Shown: positions 36,282-50,456 of the stretch, in pieces
How positions within the stretch are numbered: the first letter of the stretch is position 1
Layout of the letters: every line of letters starts with the position of its first letter
Source: an uncultured Pseudomonas sp.
GTDB taxonomy: Bacteria > Pseudomonadota > Gammaproteobacteria > Pseudomonadales > Pseudomonadaceae
DNA length: 64,000 nt
NCBI RefSeq assembly: GCF_913777995.1
Contig: NZ_CAJYVE010000024.1
Location: 186,001 to 250,000, forward strand
Direction: 5' to 3'
Position numbers and translations under genes: made by a program
Notes under the pieces: model-generated
Told to the model about the DNA's origin: nothing
What the model saw: only the letters and a program-made list of their open reading frames with translations
Database searches by the model: none

Positions 36282-39017
36282 TCAGCTGATCTGGCCGTGG
36301 CAATGCTTGAACTTCTTGCCCGAACCGCACCAGCACAGCTCGTTGCGGCCCAGCTTCTGGTCGTTGCGCACCGGTGCGGAGGCCACGGCGACTTCGCCTT
36401 CCTCCTCGGTGGCAGCTGCCTGCTCCAGGCCGGGGGCCTCGGCATGCTGGAATTGCATGCGCTGGGCCAGCTCTTCGGCTTCACGACGCAGACGCGCTTC
36501 TTCTTCCTCGGGGTCTTCGCGACGCACCTGGACATGAGACAGGACGCGGATGGTGTCGCGCTTGATCGAGTCGAGCAGCTCTTGGAACAGCGTGAAGGAT
36601 TCGCGCTTGTACTCCTGCTTCGGGTTCTTCTGCGCGTAGCCACGCAGGTGGATACCGTGGCGCAGATGATCCATGGTCGACAGGTGGTCTTTCCACAGGT
36701 CGTCCAGCACGCGCAGCAGGATCTGCTTCTCGAACGTGCGCAGCGCCTCGGCACTGGCCTGTTCTTCCTTCTCGTTGTAGGCCGCCAGCAGCTCCTGCAA
36801 GAGCTTCTCGCGCAGGGTTTCCTCGTGCAGGTGGTCGTCTTCGTCGAGCCACTGCTGGACCGGCAGACGCACGCCGAAGTCCGACAGCAGGGAGGCCTCC
36901 AGGCCGGCGACGTCCCACTGCTCGGGCAGCGACTGTGGCGGAATGTGCTGGCTGATGAGGTTGTTCAGCACTTCTTCGCGGAACTCGGCGATGGTGTCGC
37001 CGATGTTGGTGGCTGCCAGCAGGCTGTTGCGCATGTGGTAGATCACCTTGCGCTGCTCGTTGGCGACATCGTCGAATTCCAGCAGTTGCTTACGAATGTC
37101 GAAGTTGCGGCCTTCGACCTTGCGCTGCGCCTTCTCGATGGCGTTGGTGACCATGCGGTGCTCGATGGCTTCGCCGGACTGCATGCCCAGGGCCTTCATG
37201 AAGTTCTTCACCCGGTCGGAGGCGAAGATGCGCATCAGGCTGTCTTCCAGCGACAGGTAGAAGCGGCTCGAACCCGGGTCGCCCTGACGGCCGGCACGGC
37301 CACGCAGCTGGTTGTCGATACGCCGCGATTCGTGGCGCTCGGAGGCGATCACGTGCAGGCCGCCGGACTCGATGACCTGCTGGTGACGCTTCTGCCAGTC
37401 GGCCTTGATCTGCGCGATCTGCTCGGGGGTGGGGTTCTCCAGGCCGGCGACTTCGACTTCCCAGTTGCCGCCCAGCAGAATGTCGGTACCGCGACCGGCC
37501 ATGTTGGTGGCGATGGTCAGCGCACCGGGACGGCCCGCCTGGGCGATGATCTCGGCTTCCTTTTCGTGGAACTTGGCGTTGAGGACCTTGTGGTCGATGC
37601 CTTCCTTGCGCAGCAGGGCCGACATGTGCTCGGAGGTCTCGATGGTCGCGGTCCCCACCAGCACCGGACGGTTCTCCGCCACGCAGGCCTTGATGTCAGC
37701 AATGATGGCCGCGTACTTCTCTTCGGCGGTCAGGTACACCAGATCGTTGAAGTCCTTGCGCGCCAGTGGCTTGTTCGGCGGGATGACCATCACTTCCAGG
37801 TTGTAGATCTGCTGGAATTCGAAGGCTTCGGTGTCGGCGGTACCGGTCATGCCGGACAGCTTGGTGTACAGACGGAAGTAGTTCTGGAAGGTGGTCGAAG
37901 CCAGGGTCTGGCTTTCGGCCTGGATGTTGAGGTGTTCCTTGGCCTCGATGGCCTGGTGCAGGCCCTCGGACAGGCGACGGCCGGGCATGGTACGGCCGGT
38001 GTGCTCGTCGACCAGCAGCACCTGGCCGTCCTGGACGATGTACTCGACGTTGCGGTTGAACAGTTTGTGCGCACGCAGGCCGGCATAGACGTGGGTCAGC
38101 AGGCCCAGGTTGTGCGCCGAGTAGAGGCTCTCGCCCTCGGCCAGCAGGCCGGCTTCGGTGAGCATTTCCTCGATGAACTGGTGCCCGGCTTCGTTGAGTT
38201 CGACCTGGCGGGCCTTCTCGTCGATGGTGAAGTGGCCAGCCTGGGTGACTTCGCCTTCCACAGCCTCGATGTGCTGCTGCAGCTTGGGAATCAGGCGGTT
38301 GATCTCGGTGTACAGCCGCGAGCTGTCTTCGGCCTGGCCGGAGATGATCAGCGGTGTACGGGCCTCGTCGATGAGGATGGAGTCGACTTCGTCGATGACC
38401 GCGAAGTTGAGTTCACGCTGGAACTTGTCTTCCAGGCTGAACGCCATGTTGTCGCGCAGGTAGTCGAAACCGAATTCGTTGTTGGTGCCGTAGGTGATGT
38501 CGGCGGCATAGGCGGCGCGCTTCTCTTCCGGCGGCTGGAAGGGCGAGACGATGCCGACGGTCAGGCCGAGGAATTCGTACAGCGGACGCATCCAGTTGGC
38601 GTCGCGGCGGGCCAGGTAATCGTTGACCGTGACCACGTGCACGCCCTTGCCGGACAGCGCATTGAGGTACACCGCCAGGGTACCCACGAGGGTCTTGCCC
38701 TCACCGGTACGCATCTCGGCGATCTTGCCCTCGTGCAGGGTCATACCGCCGATCAGCTGGACGTCGAAGTGACGCATGCCCATGACCCGCTTACCGGCCT
38801 CACGGGCCACGGCGAAGGCTTCTGGAAGCAGTTGGTCGAGGGTTTCGCCTTTGGCTATGCGGGCTTTGAACTCTTCGGTCTTGGCGCGCAGCTGCTCGTC
38901 CGAAAGGGCCACCATTTGCTCTTCGAAGGCATTGACGATCTGTACCGTCTTGAGCATGCGCTTGACTTCACGCTCGTTCTTGCTTCCAAAAAGTTTTTTT
39001 AACAAAGGCGCAAACAT
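36282..39017 (-). CDS. secA: Preprotein translocase ATPase SecA
   Basis: A 911-residue motor that pushes preproteins through SecYEG. Walker A is at about residues 102-109 (MRTGEGKT), Walker B / DEAD-like motif is [15 protein letters not shown], and the preprotein cross-linking and helical wing/scaffold regions follow. The C-terminal zinc-binding motif [13 protein letters not shown] (CxCx8CH) that contacts SecB and phospholipid is intact. ATG chosen ([14 protein letters not shown]) over an upstream GTG. Regulation by a SecM-like arrest peptide is not evident here; no secM-like gene precedes it. Confidence 0.98.
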   Translation of the reverse strand: MFAPLLKKLFGSKNEREVKRMLKTVQIVNAFEEQMVALSDEQLRAKTEEFKARIAKGETLDQLLPEAFAVAREAGKRVMGMRHFDVQLIGGMTLHEGKIAEMRTGEGKTLVGTLAVYLNALSGKGVHVVTVNDYLARRDANWMRPLYEFLGLTVGIVSPFQPPEEKRAAYAADITYGTNNEFGFDYLRDNMAFSLEDKFQRELNFAVIDEVDSILIDEARTPLIISGQAEDSSRLYTEINRLIPKLQQHIEAVEGEVTQAGHFTIDEKARQVELNEAGHQFIEEMLTEAGLLAEGESLYSAHNLGLLTHVYAGLRAHKLFNRNVEYIVQDGQVLLVDEHTGRTMPGRRLSEGLHQAIEAKEHLNIQAESQTLASTTFQNYFRLYTKLSGMTGTADTEAFEFQQIYNLEVMVIPPNKPLARKDFNDLVYLTAEEKYAAIIADIKACVAENRPVLVGTATIETSEHMSALLRKEGIDHKVLNAKFHEKEAEIIAQAGRPGALTIATNMAGRGTDILLGGNWEVEVAGLENPTPEQIAQIKADWQKRHQQVIESGGLHVIASERHESRRIDNQLRGRAGRQGDPGSSRFYLSLEDSLMRIFASDRVKNFMKALGMQSGEAIEHRMVTNAIEKAQRKVEGRNFDIRKQLLEFDDVANEQRKVIYHMRNSLLAATNIGDTIAEFREEVLNNLISQHIPPQSLPEQWDVAGLEASLLSDFGVRLPVQQWLDEDDHLHEETLREKLLQELLAAYNEKEEQASAEALRTFEKQILLRVLDDLWKDHLSTMDHLRHGIHLRGYAQKNPKQEYKRESFTLFQELLDSIKRDTIRVLSHVQVRREDPEEEEARLRREAEELAQRMQFQHAEAPGLEQAAATEEEGEVAVASAPVRNDQKLGRNELCWCGSGKKFKHCHGQIS

Positions 39018-39324
39018 ATCGACAGGATCTTCCACACATAGGAATGGAGGGCGGCCCCGTGAGTCGCCCGTGCGGCCCTCATGGCCGCATGCGAACGAGC
39101 ATTCTACCCGGAAACGATGGTGAGGAAAGTGGCGTTAATCCACGATGCTGGCACAGCGCTGTAAGGGGGCACGGTCACAATGGGGTCTTTTTGCCCGACT
39201 TCAACCCTGATAAACATGAAACTTGCCTGCCTGGTCGCGAGGGACACAGCCCTGGCGAGCCTGGCGACACTTTCTGATAACATTGGCCCGCTCCAGCAAC
39301 CCGACTTCCCAAGGCAGCCTCGTC
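39018..39324. other. secA-dciA divergent intergenic region
   Basis: These 307 bp separate two divergent genes. No gene could be supported. A perfect dyad TGCGGCC-ctcat-GGCCGCA (39071-39089) is the clearest structure. AT-rich patches that could hold -10 boxes occur near dciA (TGATAAC, about 39274-39280) and around 39207 (TGATAAA), without convincing -35 partners. A short frame from the ATG at 39217 runs on inside dciA in another frame and is a shadow. Confidence 0.5.
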
Positions 39325-39780
39325 ATGGCCTTTCGCCCCCTCGATGCCCGCTCCCCCGCCGCCCTGCTGCGCGATGCCCGGCCATTGCGGGCGATCTTCC
39401 GCCAGGCCGAACGACTAAGCCACTTGCAGAAACTGCTGGAGAGCCAGTTGCAACCGGCTGCGCGAGAACACTGCCGGGTCGCGTCTTGGCGCGAGGGCTG
39501 CCTGCTGCTGGTGGTCACCGATGGCCACTGGGCCACCCGCCTGCGCTACCAGCAACGCCGCCTGCAACGGCAACTGGCGCTGTTCGACGAGTTCGCCAGC
39601 CTGACCCGCATCCAGTTCAAGGTCCAGCCATCGACACCGCAACAGGGCGCCGCAACCCACACCCTCGACCTGTCCCACAGCGCGGCAGAGAACATCCAGG
39701 CAACCGCTGAAGGCATCACCGACCCCAAGCTGCGCGCCGCCCTGGAGCGCCTGGCCAGCCACGCCAAAGATCGTTCCTGA
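39325..39780 (+). CDS. dciA: DciA, replicative helicase loader/operator (DUF721)
   Basis: A 151-residue DUF721 protein. DUF721/DciA is the ancestral, widespread factor that interacts with and loads the DnaB helicase in bacteria lacking DnaC/DnaI; the P. aeruginosa homologue at this locus was one of the proteins used to define it. An N-terminal KH-like domain is suggested by the segment REHCRVASWREGCLLLVVTD followed by WATRLRYQQRRLQRQL; the C-terminal tail is basic and probably disordered. Start MAFRPLDARSP with an AAGGCAG site; upstream codons in the frame do not look coding. Confidence 0.88.
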   Translation: MAFRPLDARSPAALLRDARPLRAIFRQAERLSHLQKLLESQLQPAAREHCRVASWREGCLLLVVTDGHWATRLRYQQRRLQRQLALFDEFASLTRIQFKVQPSTPQQGAATHTLDLSHSAAENIQATAEGITDPKLRAALERLASHAKDRS

Positions 39781-39927
39781 GCCAAACAGAGTCTGGCTGG
39801 CCAGCAGCATCTGCCGTCAGGACATGCGACGCCTGGATGCTTTCTGCTGCCTCGCCGCCCGTGAACCAAAGGGGTGTATGGAACCGCAATCCGCTTACTC
39901 ACCAGGTACCGGCATTTTCCGTCCCTA

Positions 39928-39955
39928 TAAAAAAGGGCCACCCGAAGGCAGCCCT
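39928..39955 (-). terminator. Rho-independent terminator of lpxC
   Basis: On the minus strand AGGGC-tg-CC-ttcg-GG-tg-GCCCT, a stem closed by a TTCG tetraloop, is followed by TTTTTATAG. It is the end of the whole minus-strand division cluster transcription unit and faces the convergent dciA. Confidence 0.88.
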
Positions 39956-39988
39956 GAAAGAATAAGGAAAGAGAGTAAAGCTTTTTTA

Positions 39989-40936
<948 letters not shown>

Positions 40937-40940
40937 TCAA

Positions 40941-40974
40941 CAAAGGCTGGCGATAATAGCAGACCGAGCCTTTG
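40941..40974 (-). promoter_or_regulatory. lpxC promoter enclosed in an inverted repeat
   Basis: An 8-bp dyad CAAAGGCT / AGCCTTTG (40941-40948 and 40967-40974) brackets a good -10 box, TATTAT on the minus strand (40953-40958). A weak -35 (TGTTCA) lies 17 bp upstream of it. The arms could alternatively form the stem of an ftsZ terminator; there is only a short T run after it. Confidence 0.5.
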
Positions 40975-41012
40975 CTGAACACCAATCAGCCTAATCCCCC
41001 TGATAAATTCCA

Positions 41013-42209
41013 TCAATCGGCCTGGCGACGCAGGAAGGCCGGGATGTCTAGATAGTCCAGATCATCGTTGGGGTTGAGCTTGGTCGCAGCGCTGGCGCCG
41101 GCGTGTGCCTGGTTGCGCATCACGGTCGGACGCTCCAGGTCACGGTAGTTCACCGCGGCCGGTTCACGCACGGTAGCAGCCGGTTGCTGAACCTGCTGTT
41201 GCGGCGCAGCGCTCTGCAGGGTGTTGTCGATGACCTTGACCGGCTTCTCGATACGCGCACCCAGACCGGTGGCCACTACGGTAACGTGCAGCTCGTCGCG
41301 CATGTCCGGATCGATAACGGTACCGACCTTGACCATCGCGTGCTCGGAAGCGAAAGCCTCGATGATGCTACCCACGTCGGAGTACTCACCCAGCGACAGG
41401 TCGGGACCTGCGGTGATGTTGACCAGGATGCCGCGAGCGCCCTGCAGGTTGACGTCTTCGAGCAGCGGGTTGCGGATTGCCGCTTCGGTGGCCTCGCGTG
41501 CACGGTTCGGACCGCTGGCGGCACCGGTGCCCATCATGGCCATGCCCATCTCGCTCATCACGGTACGTACGTCGGCGAAGTCGACGTTGATCATGCCGGG
41601 ACGCTTGATGATGTCGGAGATACCGCGAACGGCACCGGCCAGTACGTCGTCGGCCTTGGCGAAGGCGGACAGCAGGCTGGCATCCTTGCCCAGGATGGTC
41701 AGCAGCTTCTCGTTGGGGATGGTGATCAGCGAGTCGACGCTTTCGGCCAGCATGCGGATGCCTTCATCGGCGATCTGCATACGCTTGCGACCTTCGAACG
41801 GGAACGGACGGGTCACCACCGCAACGGTGAGGATACCCAGCTCCTTGGCCACTTCGGCGATGATCGGCGCAGCACCGGTACCGGTACCGCCGCCCATGCC
41901 GGTGGTGATGAACACCATGTTGGTGCCCTGCAGGACTTCCGCGATGCGCTCGCGGTCTTCCAGCGCAGCCTGGCGGCCGACTTCAGGGTTGGCGCCAGCG
42001 CCGAGGCCCTTGGTCACACCGGTACCCAATTGCAGGATGGTGCGCGCGCCGATGTTCTTCAGCGCTTGTGCATCGGTGTTGGCGCAGATGAATTCGACGC
42101 CTTCGATGCTGCTCTTGACCATGTGGTTGACCGCGTTGCCGCCACCACCACCCACGCCGATAACTTTGATTACCGGGCTTTGCGGGACATTGTCTACGAG
42201 TTCGAACAT
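41013..42209 (-). CDS. ftsZ: Cell division GTPase FtsZ
   Basis: A 398-residue tubulin homologue that polymerises into the division ring. The GTP tubulin-signature loop GGGTGTGA is at 106-113, the T7 loop is present, and a disordered linker leads to the conserved C-terminal peptide LDYLDIPAFLRRQ that binds FtsA and ZipA. A strong AAGGAGAGGG ribosome site precedes the ATG. It follows ftsA by 71 bp, which may hold an extra internal promoter. Confidence 0.99.
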   Translation of the reverse strand: MFELVDNVPQSPVIKVIGVGGGGGNAVNHMVKSSIEGVEFICANTDAQALKNIGARTILQLGTGVTKGLGAGANPEVGRQAALEDRERIAEVLQGTNMVFITTGMGGGTGTGAAPIIAEVAKELGILTVAVVTRPFPFEGRKRMQIADEGIRMLAESVDSLITIPNEKLLTILGKDASLLSAFAKADDVLAGAVRGISDIIKRPGMINVDFADVRTVMSEMGMAMMGTGAASGPNRAREATEAAIRNPLLEDVNLQGARGILVNITAGPDLSLGEYSDVGSIIEAFASEHAMVKVGTVIDPDMRDELHVTVVATGLGARIEKPVKVIDNTLQSAAPQQQVQQPAATVREPAAVNYRDLERPTVMRNQAHAGASAATKLNPNDDLDYLDIPAFLRRQAD

Positions 42210-42280
42210 TTTCCCTCTCCTTCAGCTCTCTATTTTATTTACGCCTATCGCCTGCCGTTACCACTGGCCAAGCGTGGGGT

Positions 42281-43540
42281 TCAGAAGTTGCCCTGGACCC
42301 AGCGCTTGAAGCGCTCCAGTACCGGAGCCTTTGGTTCATCGCCATAAGAACCGTTACCGACACCGAGACCGGACAGCGAAATGCCATCCGATTGTTTCTG
42401 CAGCCCGTACTGCAGCAAACCTACACCCGTGGAATAGATCGGGTTGCGCACGACGTCGGCCAGTCCCTTGACGCTGTGTGGTACGCCCAGGCGTACCGGC
42501 ATGTGGAAGATCTCCTCGGCCAACTCGACCGCGCCTTCCATTTTCGAGGTCCCGCCGGTCAGCACGATGCCCGCCGGGATCAGGTCTTCATAGCCGCTGC
42601 GACGCAGTTCGGCCTGGATCAGGGTGAACAGCTCGTCGTAACGAGGTTCGACCACTTCGGCCAGGGCCTGGCGCGACAGCTCGCGAGGTGGACGGTCGCC
42701 CACGCTCGGTACTTTGATGGTTTCACCGGCGCCGGCCAGTTTGGCCAGGGCGCAGGCATAGCGAATCTTGATTTCCTCGGCGTACTGGGTCGGCGTACGC
42801 AGGGCCATGGCGATGTCGTTGGTGACCTGGTCACCGGCGATCGGAATCACCGCCGTATGGCGAATAGCGCCTTCGGTGAAGATGGCGATGTCGGTGGTAC
42901 CGCCACCGATGTCCACCAGGCACACGCCCAGCTCTTTCTCGTCGTCGGTCAGCACCGAATAGGCCGATGCCAGTTGCTCGAGGATGATGTCGTCGACTTC
43001 CAGGCCGCAGCGACGCACGCACTTTTCGATGTTCTGCGCAGCGTTCACCGCGCAGGTGACTACATGCACCTTGGCTTCCAGGCGCACGCCCGACATGCCG
43101 AGCGGCTCGCGCACGCCCTCCTGGTTATCGATCACATAGTCCTGCGGCAGCGTGTGCAGCACACGCTGGTCGGCCGGAATGGCCACGGCCTGGGCGGCAT
43201 CCAGCACGCGCTCCAGGTCGGCAGAGCTGACCTCGCGATCGCGGATCGCCACGATGCCGTGGGAGTTCAGGCTGCGGATGTGATTGCCGGCCACGCCGAC
43301 GAACGCCGAGTGGATACGGCAGCCGGCCATGATCTGCGCTTCTTCCACCGCACGCTGGATCGACTGGACGGTGGACTCGATGTTCACCACGACGCCCTTC
43401 TTCAGGCCGCGGGACGGATGGGTACCGATCCCGACGATCTCCAGCGAACCATCGGCCGCGACTTCGCCTACCAGCGCCACCACCTTGGAGGTGCCGATAT
43501 CCAGTCCGACGATCATTTTGCCGCTTTGCACATTTGCCAT
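42281..43540 (-). CDS. ftsA: Cell division protein FtsA
   Basis: A 419-residue actin-like ATPase that tethers FtsZ to the membrane. It has the phosphate-1 motif GLDIGTSKV near the start, the SHS2/1C domain, a phosphate-2 motif LVDIGGGTTDIA and a C-terminal amphipathic membrane-targeting helix (VLERFKRWVQGNF). The frame opens six codons earlier, inside the ftsQ stop; the ATG with a GAGGCAG site is preferred. Fourteen bases after ftsQ. Confidence 0.98.
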   Translation of the reverse strand: MANVQSGKMIVGLDIGTSKVVALVGEVAADGSLEIVGIGTHPSRGLKKGVVVNIESTVQSIQRAVEEAQIMAGCRIHSAFVGVAGNHIRSLNSHGIVAIRDREVSSADLERVLDAAQAVAIPADQRVLHTLPQDYVIDNQEGVREPLGMSGVRLEAKVHVVTCAVNAAQNIEKCVRRCGLEVDDIILEQLASAYSVLTDDEKELGVCLVDIGGGTTDIAIFTEGAIRHTAVIPIAGDQVTNDIAMALRTPTQYAEEIKIRYACALAKLAGAGETIKVPSVGDRPPRELSRQALAEVVEPRYDELFTLIQAELRRSGYEDLIPAGIVLTGGTSKMEGAVELAEEIFHMPVRLGVPHSVKGLADVVRNPIYSTGVGLLQYGLQKQSDGISLSGLGVGNGSYGDEPKAPVLERFKRWVQGNF

Positions 43541-43554
43541 GGTTCTGCCTCTAG

Positions 43555-44421
43555 TCAATTCTTCGCAACGGCGGGTTTGTCCGTCGCCGGCGCTGCCTGC
43601 TCACGCCATCCGACCGCAAGGCCGTTGGAATAGCGCAAGTCGACGCGCGCAATATTCGTAATTTGTTCTTTCAGCGTCTTGTCGTAGATCGAGATGAAGC
43701 GGCGCATCTTCTCGACCAGATGGTCACGCCCCAGCAATAGCTCGATCCCTGGTCCCGCACTGCCAGCCCCCGTGGTCAGGAACCAGCTGCCTCGCTCACG
43801 CAATTCCAGGCGCGCGATGGAAAAGCCCAGCGGTCGCAGCATCTGGCTCAACACCTGGTACTGCTGCATCACCTGCTGCTGGGCCCGCTGCGGGCCGAAC
43901 AGCTGCGGAAGATGCTCGTAATTGGACAATTCACGCGGGGTGAACGCCTGCCCCTGGTTGTTCAGCAATGCCTCATCGCCCCAGCGCGCCACCGGGAGTT
44001 GCTCCTCCAGGCGGATCACCACCTGGTCCGGCCACACCCGCCGAACCTCGGCATGAGCGATCCATGGCATCTGTTCCAGCTCGGTACGCATGCCGGTCAG
44101 GTCGATGGTGAAGAACCTCGCCGCCACATAGGGCGCGATACGCTGCTGCACCGCCTGCTGGCTGATGTAGCTCAGGTCGCCCTGCACGTTGATCCGGCTG
44201 ATCGGCCGGTCGACGTACGGCAGCAGGTACTGCGCGCCGTAGTAGGTGCCGAAGCCGAGACCTACCAGCATCACCGGCCACATCAGACGCTTGAAGAATC
44301 CTGCGCTGGGCTTGGGCATGCGCGCCGACAGCGGCTCCTTGGCCACCATGCGGCTCGCACCCCGTGGCGCCGGCTTGCGGCCGGAAACCGGGGGCTGATG
44401 ACGTGCCGATGCGCCGTGCAT
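43555..44421 (-). CDS. ftsQ: Cell division protein FtsQ
   Basis: A 288-residue bitopic protein linking early and late divisome proteins. A basic cytoplasmic tail of about 45 residues, one membrane helix (about 46-65, [19 protein letters not shown]), then the POTRA domain ([18 protein letters not shown]) and the beta domain. The ATG is two bases after the ddlB stop (TGA-gc-ATG); a TTG overlapping that stop is an alternative giving two more residues. Confidence 0.95.
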   Translation of the reverse strand: MHGASARHQPPVSGRKPAPRGASRMVAKEPLSARMPKPSAGFFKRLMWPVMLVGLGFGTYYGAQYLLPYVDRPISRINVQGDLSYISQQAVQQRIAPYVAARFFTIDLTGMRTELEQMPWIAHAEVRRVWPDQVVIRLEEQLPVARWGDEALLNNQGQAFTPRELSNYEHLPQLFGPQRAQQQVMQQYQVLSQMLRPLGFSIARLELRERGSWFLTTGAGSAGPGIELLLGRDHLVEKMRRFISIYDKTLKEQITNIARVDLRYSNGLAVGWREQAAPATDKPAVAKN

Positions 44422-44423
44422 GC

Positions 44424-46832
<2,409 letters not shown>

Positions 46833-46840
<8 letters not shown>

Positions 46841-47903
46841 GGGCCACCTCCACACAGGTATCGACGACGGTACGGGTAGCATCGGGCATGGCCAGTCGGC
46901 GGGCGGTCCGGGCCATGCTGTTCATTTGTTCGGGCTGCATCAGAACCTCTTTCAGGCGGCTGGCCATTTCGGCGGCGCCAGTTGTCGCTTGTGGCATGAC
47001 GAAGGCAGCGCCTTCGCGGGCCAGATAATCGGCATTGCGGGACTGGTGGTCGTCGATCGCATGGGGCAGCGGGATCAGCAGCGCAGGCAGGCCGGCGGCC
47101 GCCAGTTCACTGATGGTCAGCGCGCCGGCACGGCACACCACCAGGTCGGCCCAGGCATAGGCCTGGGCCATGTCCTGGATGAAAGGCGCGACCTGGGCAT
47201 GCACACCGGCACTGCGGTAGCGCTCGGCGGTCACCTGGTCGTGCTGCTTGCCGGCCTGGTGGAAGATTTCCGGGCGGATCTCTTCCGGCACCAGGGCCAG
47301 GGCCTCGGGCAGCAGTTTGTTCAAGGGTTCGGCCCCCAGGCTGCCGCCCAGCACCAGCAAGCGTGCCTTGCGGCCGGCCAGGGGCTGTCGCGGCGTCTCG
47401 AAAAACAGCTCGACACGCACCGGGTTACCGGTAGTGCGGCGCTTGGCGGACGCGGCAAAGGTATCAGGGAAGGCTTCGCAGATACGACTGGCGAACGAAG
47501 CCAGGCTGCGGTTGGCGGTACCGGCCACGGCGTTCTGCTCGTGGATGATCAGCGGCACGCCGGCCAGTTTCGCGGCCAGGCCGCCCGGCCCAGTGACATA
47601 ACCGCCGAAGCCGACCACGAAGGCCGGCTTGAGCTGACGCATGATGCGCCGCGCCTGCAGCAGTGACTTGAGCAGCATGAACGGCGCCTTGAGCAGCGAC
47701 AGGCGCCCCTTGCCGCGCAGGCCGGTGGCATCGATGCGGTGCAAGGTGATACCGGCCTGCGGCACCAGGTCGTTCTCGATGCCGCGCGGCGTGCCCAGCC
47801 AGTGGACCTTGTAGCCACGGTCGCGGAACTCGCGAGCGCAGGCCAGCGCCGGGAACACGTGCCCGCCGGTACCGCCGGCCATGATCAGCACGTTAGCGTC
47901 CAT
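46833..47903 (-). CDS. murG: UDP-GlcNAc:lipid I N-acetylglucosaminyltransferase MurG
   Basis: A 356-residue peripheral membrane glycosyltransferase that converts lipid I to lipid II. The first glycine-rich loop is [13 protein letters not shown], the second is in [11 protein letters not shown], and a third lies in [12 protein letters not shown]; the UDP-GlcNAc site has [24 protein letters not shown]. The ATG has a GAGGAG site and overlaps the ftsW end by 11 bases; the further open frame upstream is inside ftsW. Confidence 0.97.
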
Positions 47904-49107
47904 GGGGCGGCTCCTCGGCAAAATCGCTTTCCTTGAATTCGGTTTCCTCACTGCCCATGTTGTTGCGCGATTCCCATTCGATACGCAGCAACAGGCCCAG
48001 GCTGGCGCAGCAGATTACCAGCGAGCTGCCACCGTAGCTGAGGAATGGCAGGGTCAGGCCCTTGGTCGGCAACAGGCCGACGTTCACGCCGATGTTGATC
48101 AGGAACTGGCCGATCCACAGGAACGACAGGCCATAGGCGGTGTAGGCACCGAAGAACTGCTTGGCACGCTCGGCCCAGAAGCCGATGTACATGCCGCGGA
48201 TACTGACGAACAGGAACAGCGCGACGGTAATCAGCGAACCGACCACGCCAAGCTCTTCGGCCAATACCGAGAACACGAAGTCGGTGTGCGCCTCAGGCAG
48301 GTAGAACTGCTTCTGCACACTGTTGCCCAGGCCCACGCCGAACCACTCGCCACGACCAAAGGCGATCAGCGCCTGGGTCAGCTGGTAGCCCGAACCGTAC
48401 TGGTCGGCCCAGGGGTCGGTGAAGTTGGTCAGACGCGCCATGCGGTAAGGCTGGGCCTGCACCAGGACGAACACGGCCACCACCGCCAGCACCACCATCA
48501 GCGAGAAGCGGAACAAGCCGACGCCCCCCAGAAACAGCATCGCCGCCGCCGCGCCCATCATCACCACGGTAGCCCCGAAGTCCGGCTCCATCAGCAACAG
48601 GCCGGCCATCGGCAGCAGGACGATGAACGGCTTGAAGAAGCCCATCCAGCTTTCCCGCACTTCCTGCTGACGACGCACCAGGTAACCGGCCAGGAACAGC
48701 ACCACGAACACCTTGGCGATTTCAGAGGGCTGCACGTTGAACGCGCCGAAGCCGATCCAGCGCATCGAGCCGTTGACCTCACGACCGATGCCCGGTACCA
48801 GCACCATCAGCAACAGGCCGAAGGCGCCGAGCAGCATCATCCAGCCCATGCGTTGCCAGGTGGCGACCGGGACCATCATGGTGGCGCCACAGGCACCCAG
48901 GCCGATGAGCAGGTAGACCAGATGCCGGGTCATCATGTACAGGCTGTTGCCCGACTGCGCCGCCGCGACTTCCGACGATGACGAGGTGATCATCACCAGG
49001 CCCAGGCCCAGCAGTGCCAGGCAGCCGGCCAGCATCGGGAAGTCCACGTCGATGCCGCGGCCGCTGATCAACGGCGAAGGGTAAGGTTTGAGGACGCCGA
49101 AGATCAT
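47893..49107 (-). CDS. ftsW: Septal peptidoglycan polymerase FtsW
   Basis: A 404-residue SEDS-family glycosyltransferase with ten membrane segments that polymerises lipid II at the septum in partnership with FtsI. Family landmarks: NGSMRWIGFGAFNVQPSE, LEPDFGATVV-like LMEPDFGATVVM, and GLLPTKGLTLPFLSYGGSS. The cytoplasmic C-terminal tail is acidic (SEETEFKESDFAEE). Its ATG overlaps the murD stop by four bases. Confidence 0.97.
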   Translation of the reverse strand: MIFGVLKPYPSPLISGRGIDVDFPMLAGCLALLGLGLVMITSSSSEVAAAQSGNSLYMMTRHLVYLLIGLGACGATMMVPVATWQRMGWMMLLGAFGLLLMVLVPGIGREVNGSMRWIGFGAFNVQPSEIAKVFVVLFLAGYLVRRQQEVRESWMGFFKPFIVLLPMAGLLLMEPDFGATVVMMGAAAAMLFLGGVGLFRFSLMVVLAVVAVFVLVQAQPYRMARLTNFTDPWADQYGSGYQLTQALIAFGRGEWFGVGLGNSVQKQFYLPEAHTDFVFSVLAEELGVVGSLITVALFLFVSIRGMYIGFWAERAKQFFGAYTAYGLSFLWIGQFLINIGVNVGLLPTKGLTLPFLSYGGSSLVICCASLGLLLRIEWESRNNMGSEETEFKESDFAEEPPHGR

Positions 49108-50450
49108 GCCAGCGCCTCCACGGCCTGGGCGAACAGACGCCCACGCTCTTCATAGTTCTTGAACATGTCCAGACTCGCGCAGGCCGGCGACAGCAGTACC
49201 GCATCGCCGGCCTGGGCCAGCTCCGCACTGCGCTGCACGGCTTCTTCAAGGGTGGCCACACGTACCAGCGGCAGTGCATCCCCCAGGGCTTGGGCGAGGC
49301 GTTCGGCATCCCGCCCGAGCAGCACCACGGCGCGGCAATGGGCCGCCACGGGTGCGCGCAAGCCGCTGAAGTCGGCACCCTTGCCATCGCCACCGGCGAT
49401 CAGCACCAGCTTGCCGGTGATGTCCGCGCCCAGGCCTTCGATAGCCGCCAGCGCGGCACCGACGTTGGTGGCCTTGGAGTCGTTGTAGTACTGCACGCCA
49501 GCGCGCTCACGCACCCACTGGCAACGATGCTCCAGGCCGGTGAAGGTGCGCAGGCTGGCCAGCATGGCGTCCATCGGCAACCCGGCGGCATGACCCAGGG
49601 CCAGGGCGGCCAGAGCATTGGCCTGGTTGTGTGCACCGCGTACTTTCAGCTCACTGGCCGGCATCAGCAGGTCGAACTGGAAGGCCAGGTATTTCTCGCC
49701 GTTTTCCTCGCGGATACCGAAGGCATGGAAGTCTGGCTTGTTCAGGCCGAAGGTCCAGCATGGCAAGCCCTCGCCGATCAGCGGCCGCGACAGGGCGTCC
49801 TGGCGGTTGACCACCACCTGCCTGGCACCACGGAAGATCCGGTGCTTGGCCAGGTGGTAGGCCGGGAGGCCGCTGTAGCGGTCCATGTGGTCTTCGCTGA
49901 TGTTCAGCACGGTGGCCACTTCGGCGTTCAGCTGGTCGGTAGTTTCCAGCTGGAAGCTGGACAGCTCCATCACGTACAGCTCCACCGCGTCGTCCAGCAG
50001 ATCCAGCGCCGGAGTACCGAGGTTGCCGCCCACGGCGACACGCTTGCCAGCTGCGGCGGCCATTTCGCCGACCAGCGTGGTGACCGTGCTCTTGGCATTG
50101 GAGCCGGTGATGGCCACGATCGGTGCCTTGGCATGCCGGGCGAACAATTCGATGTCACCGGACAGCCGCACGCCACGGGCCTGGGCCTGCTGCAGCGCCG
50201 GTGTAGCCAGTGCCAGGCCGGGGCTGACGTACAGCTCACTGGCGCGGCAGAGGAACTCGACGTCCAGTTCGCCACACCGAACCTCCAACTGCGGATACTC
50301 GCGACGCAGGGTCGCCAGCTCCGGTGGATTGTCCCGCGTGTCGGCCACGGCAAAGGCGACGCCCTGGTTCGCCAGGAAGCGAACCAGGGACATGCCGCTC
50401 TTGCCGAGGCCGACAACGATGCGGAACTGGTCGGTAACGATCAAAGACAC
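49104..50450 (-). CDS. murD: UDP-N-acetylmuramoyl-L-alanine--D-glutamate ligase
   Basis: A 448-residue Mur ligase adding D-Glu. ATP loop GSNAKSTVTTLVGEM, with alanine where many MurD have glycine; the central YNDSKATNVGA and C-terminal ALLSPACASLDMF-like VLLSPACASLDMF motifs are present. GTG start, six bases after the mraY stop. Cytoplasmic. Confidence 0.97.
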   Translation of the reverse strand: MSLIVTDQFRIVVGLGKSGMSLVRFLANQGVAFAVADTRDNPPELATLRREYPQLEVRCGELDVEFLCRASELYVSPGLALATPALQQAQARGVRLSGDIELFARHAKAPIVAITGSNAKSTVTTLVGEMAAAAGKRVAVGGNLGTPALDLLDDAVELYVMELSSFQLETTDQLNAEVATVLNISEDHMDRYSGLPAYHLAKHRIFRGARQVVVNRQDALSRPLIGEGLPCWTFGLNKPDFHAFGIREENGEKYLAFQFDLLMPASELKVRGAHNQANALAALALGHAAGLPMDAMLASLRTFTGLEHRCQWVRERAGVQYYNDSKATNVGAALAAIEGLGADITGKLVLIAGGDGKGADFSGLRAPVAAHCRAVVLLGRDAERLAQALGDALPLVRVATLEEAVQRSAELAQAGDAVLLSPACASLDMFKNYEERGRLFAQAVEALA

Positions 50451-50456
50451 TCGCGA

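Noticed and set aside
36171..39002. 943-codon plus-strand frame opposite secA
   Set aside because: Exact antisense of secA with shadow composition and no family motif; long only because of GC bias.
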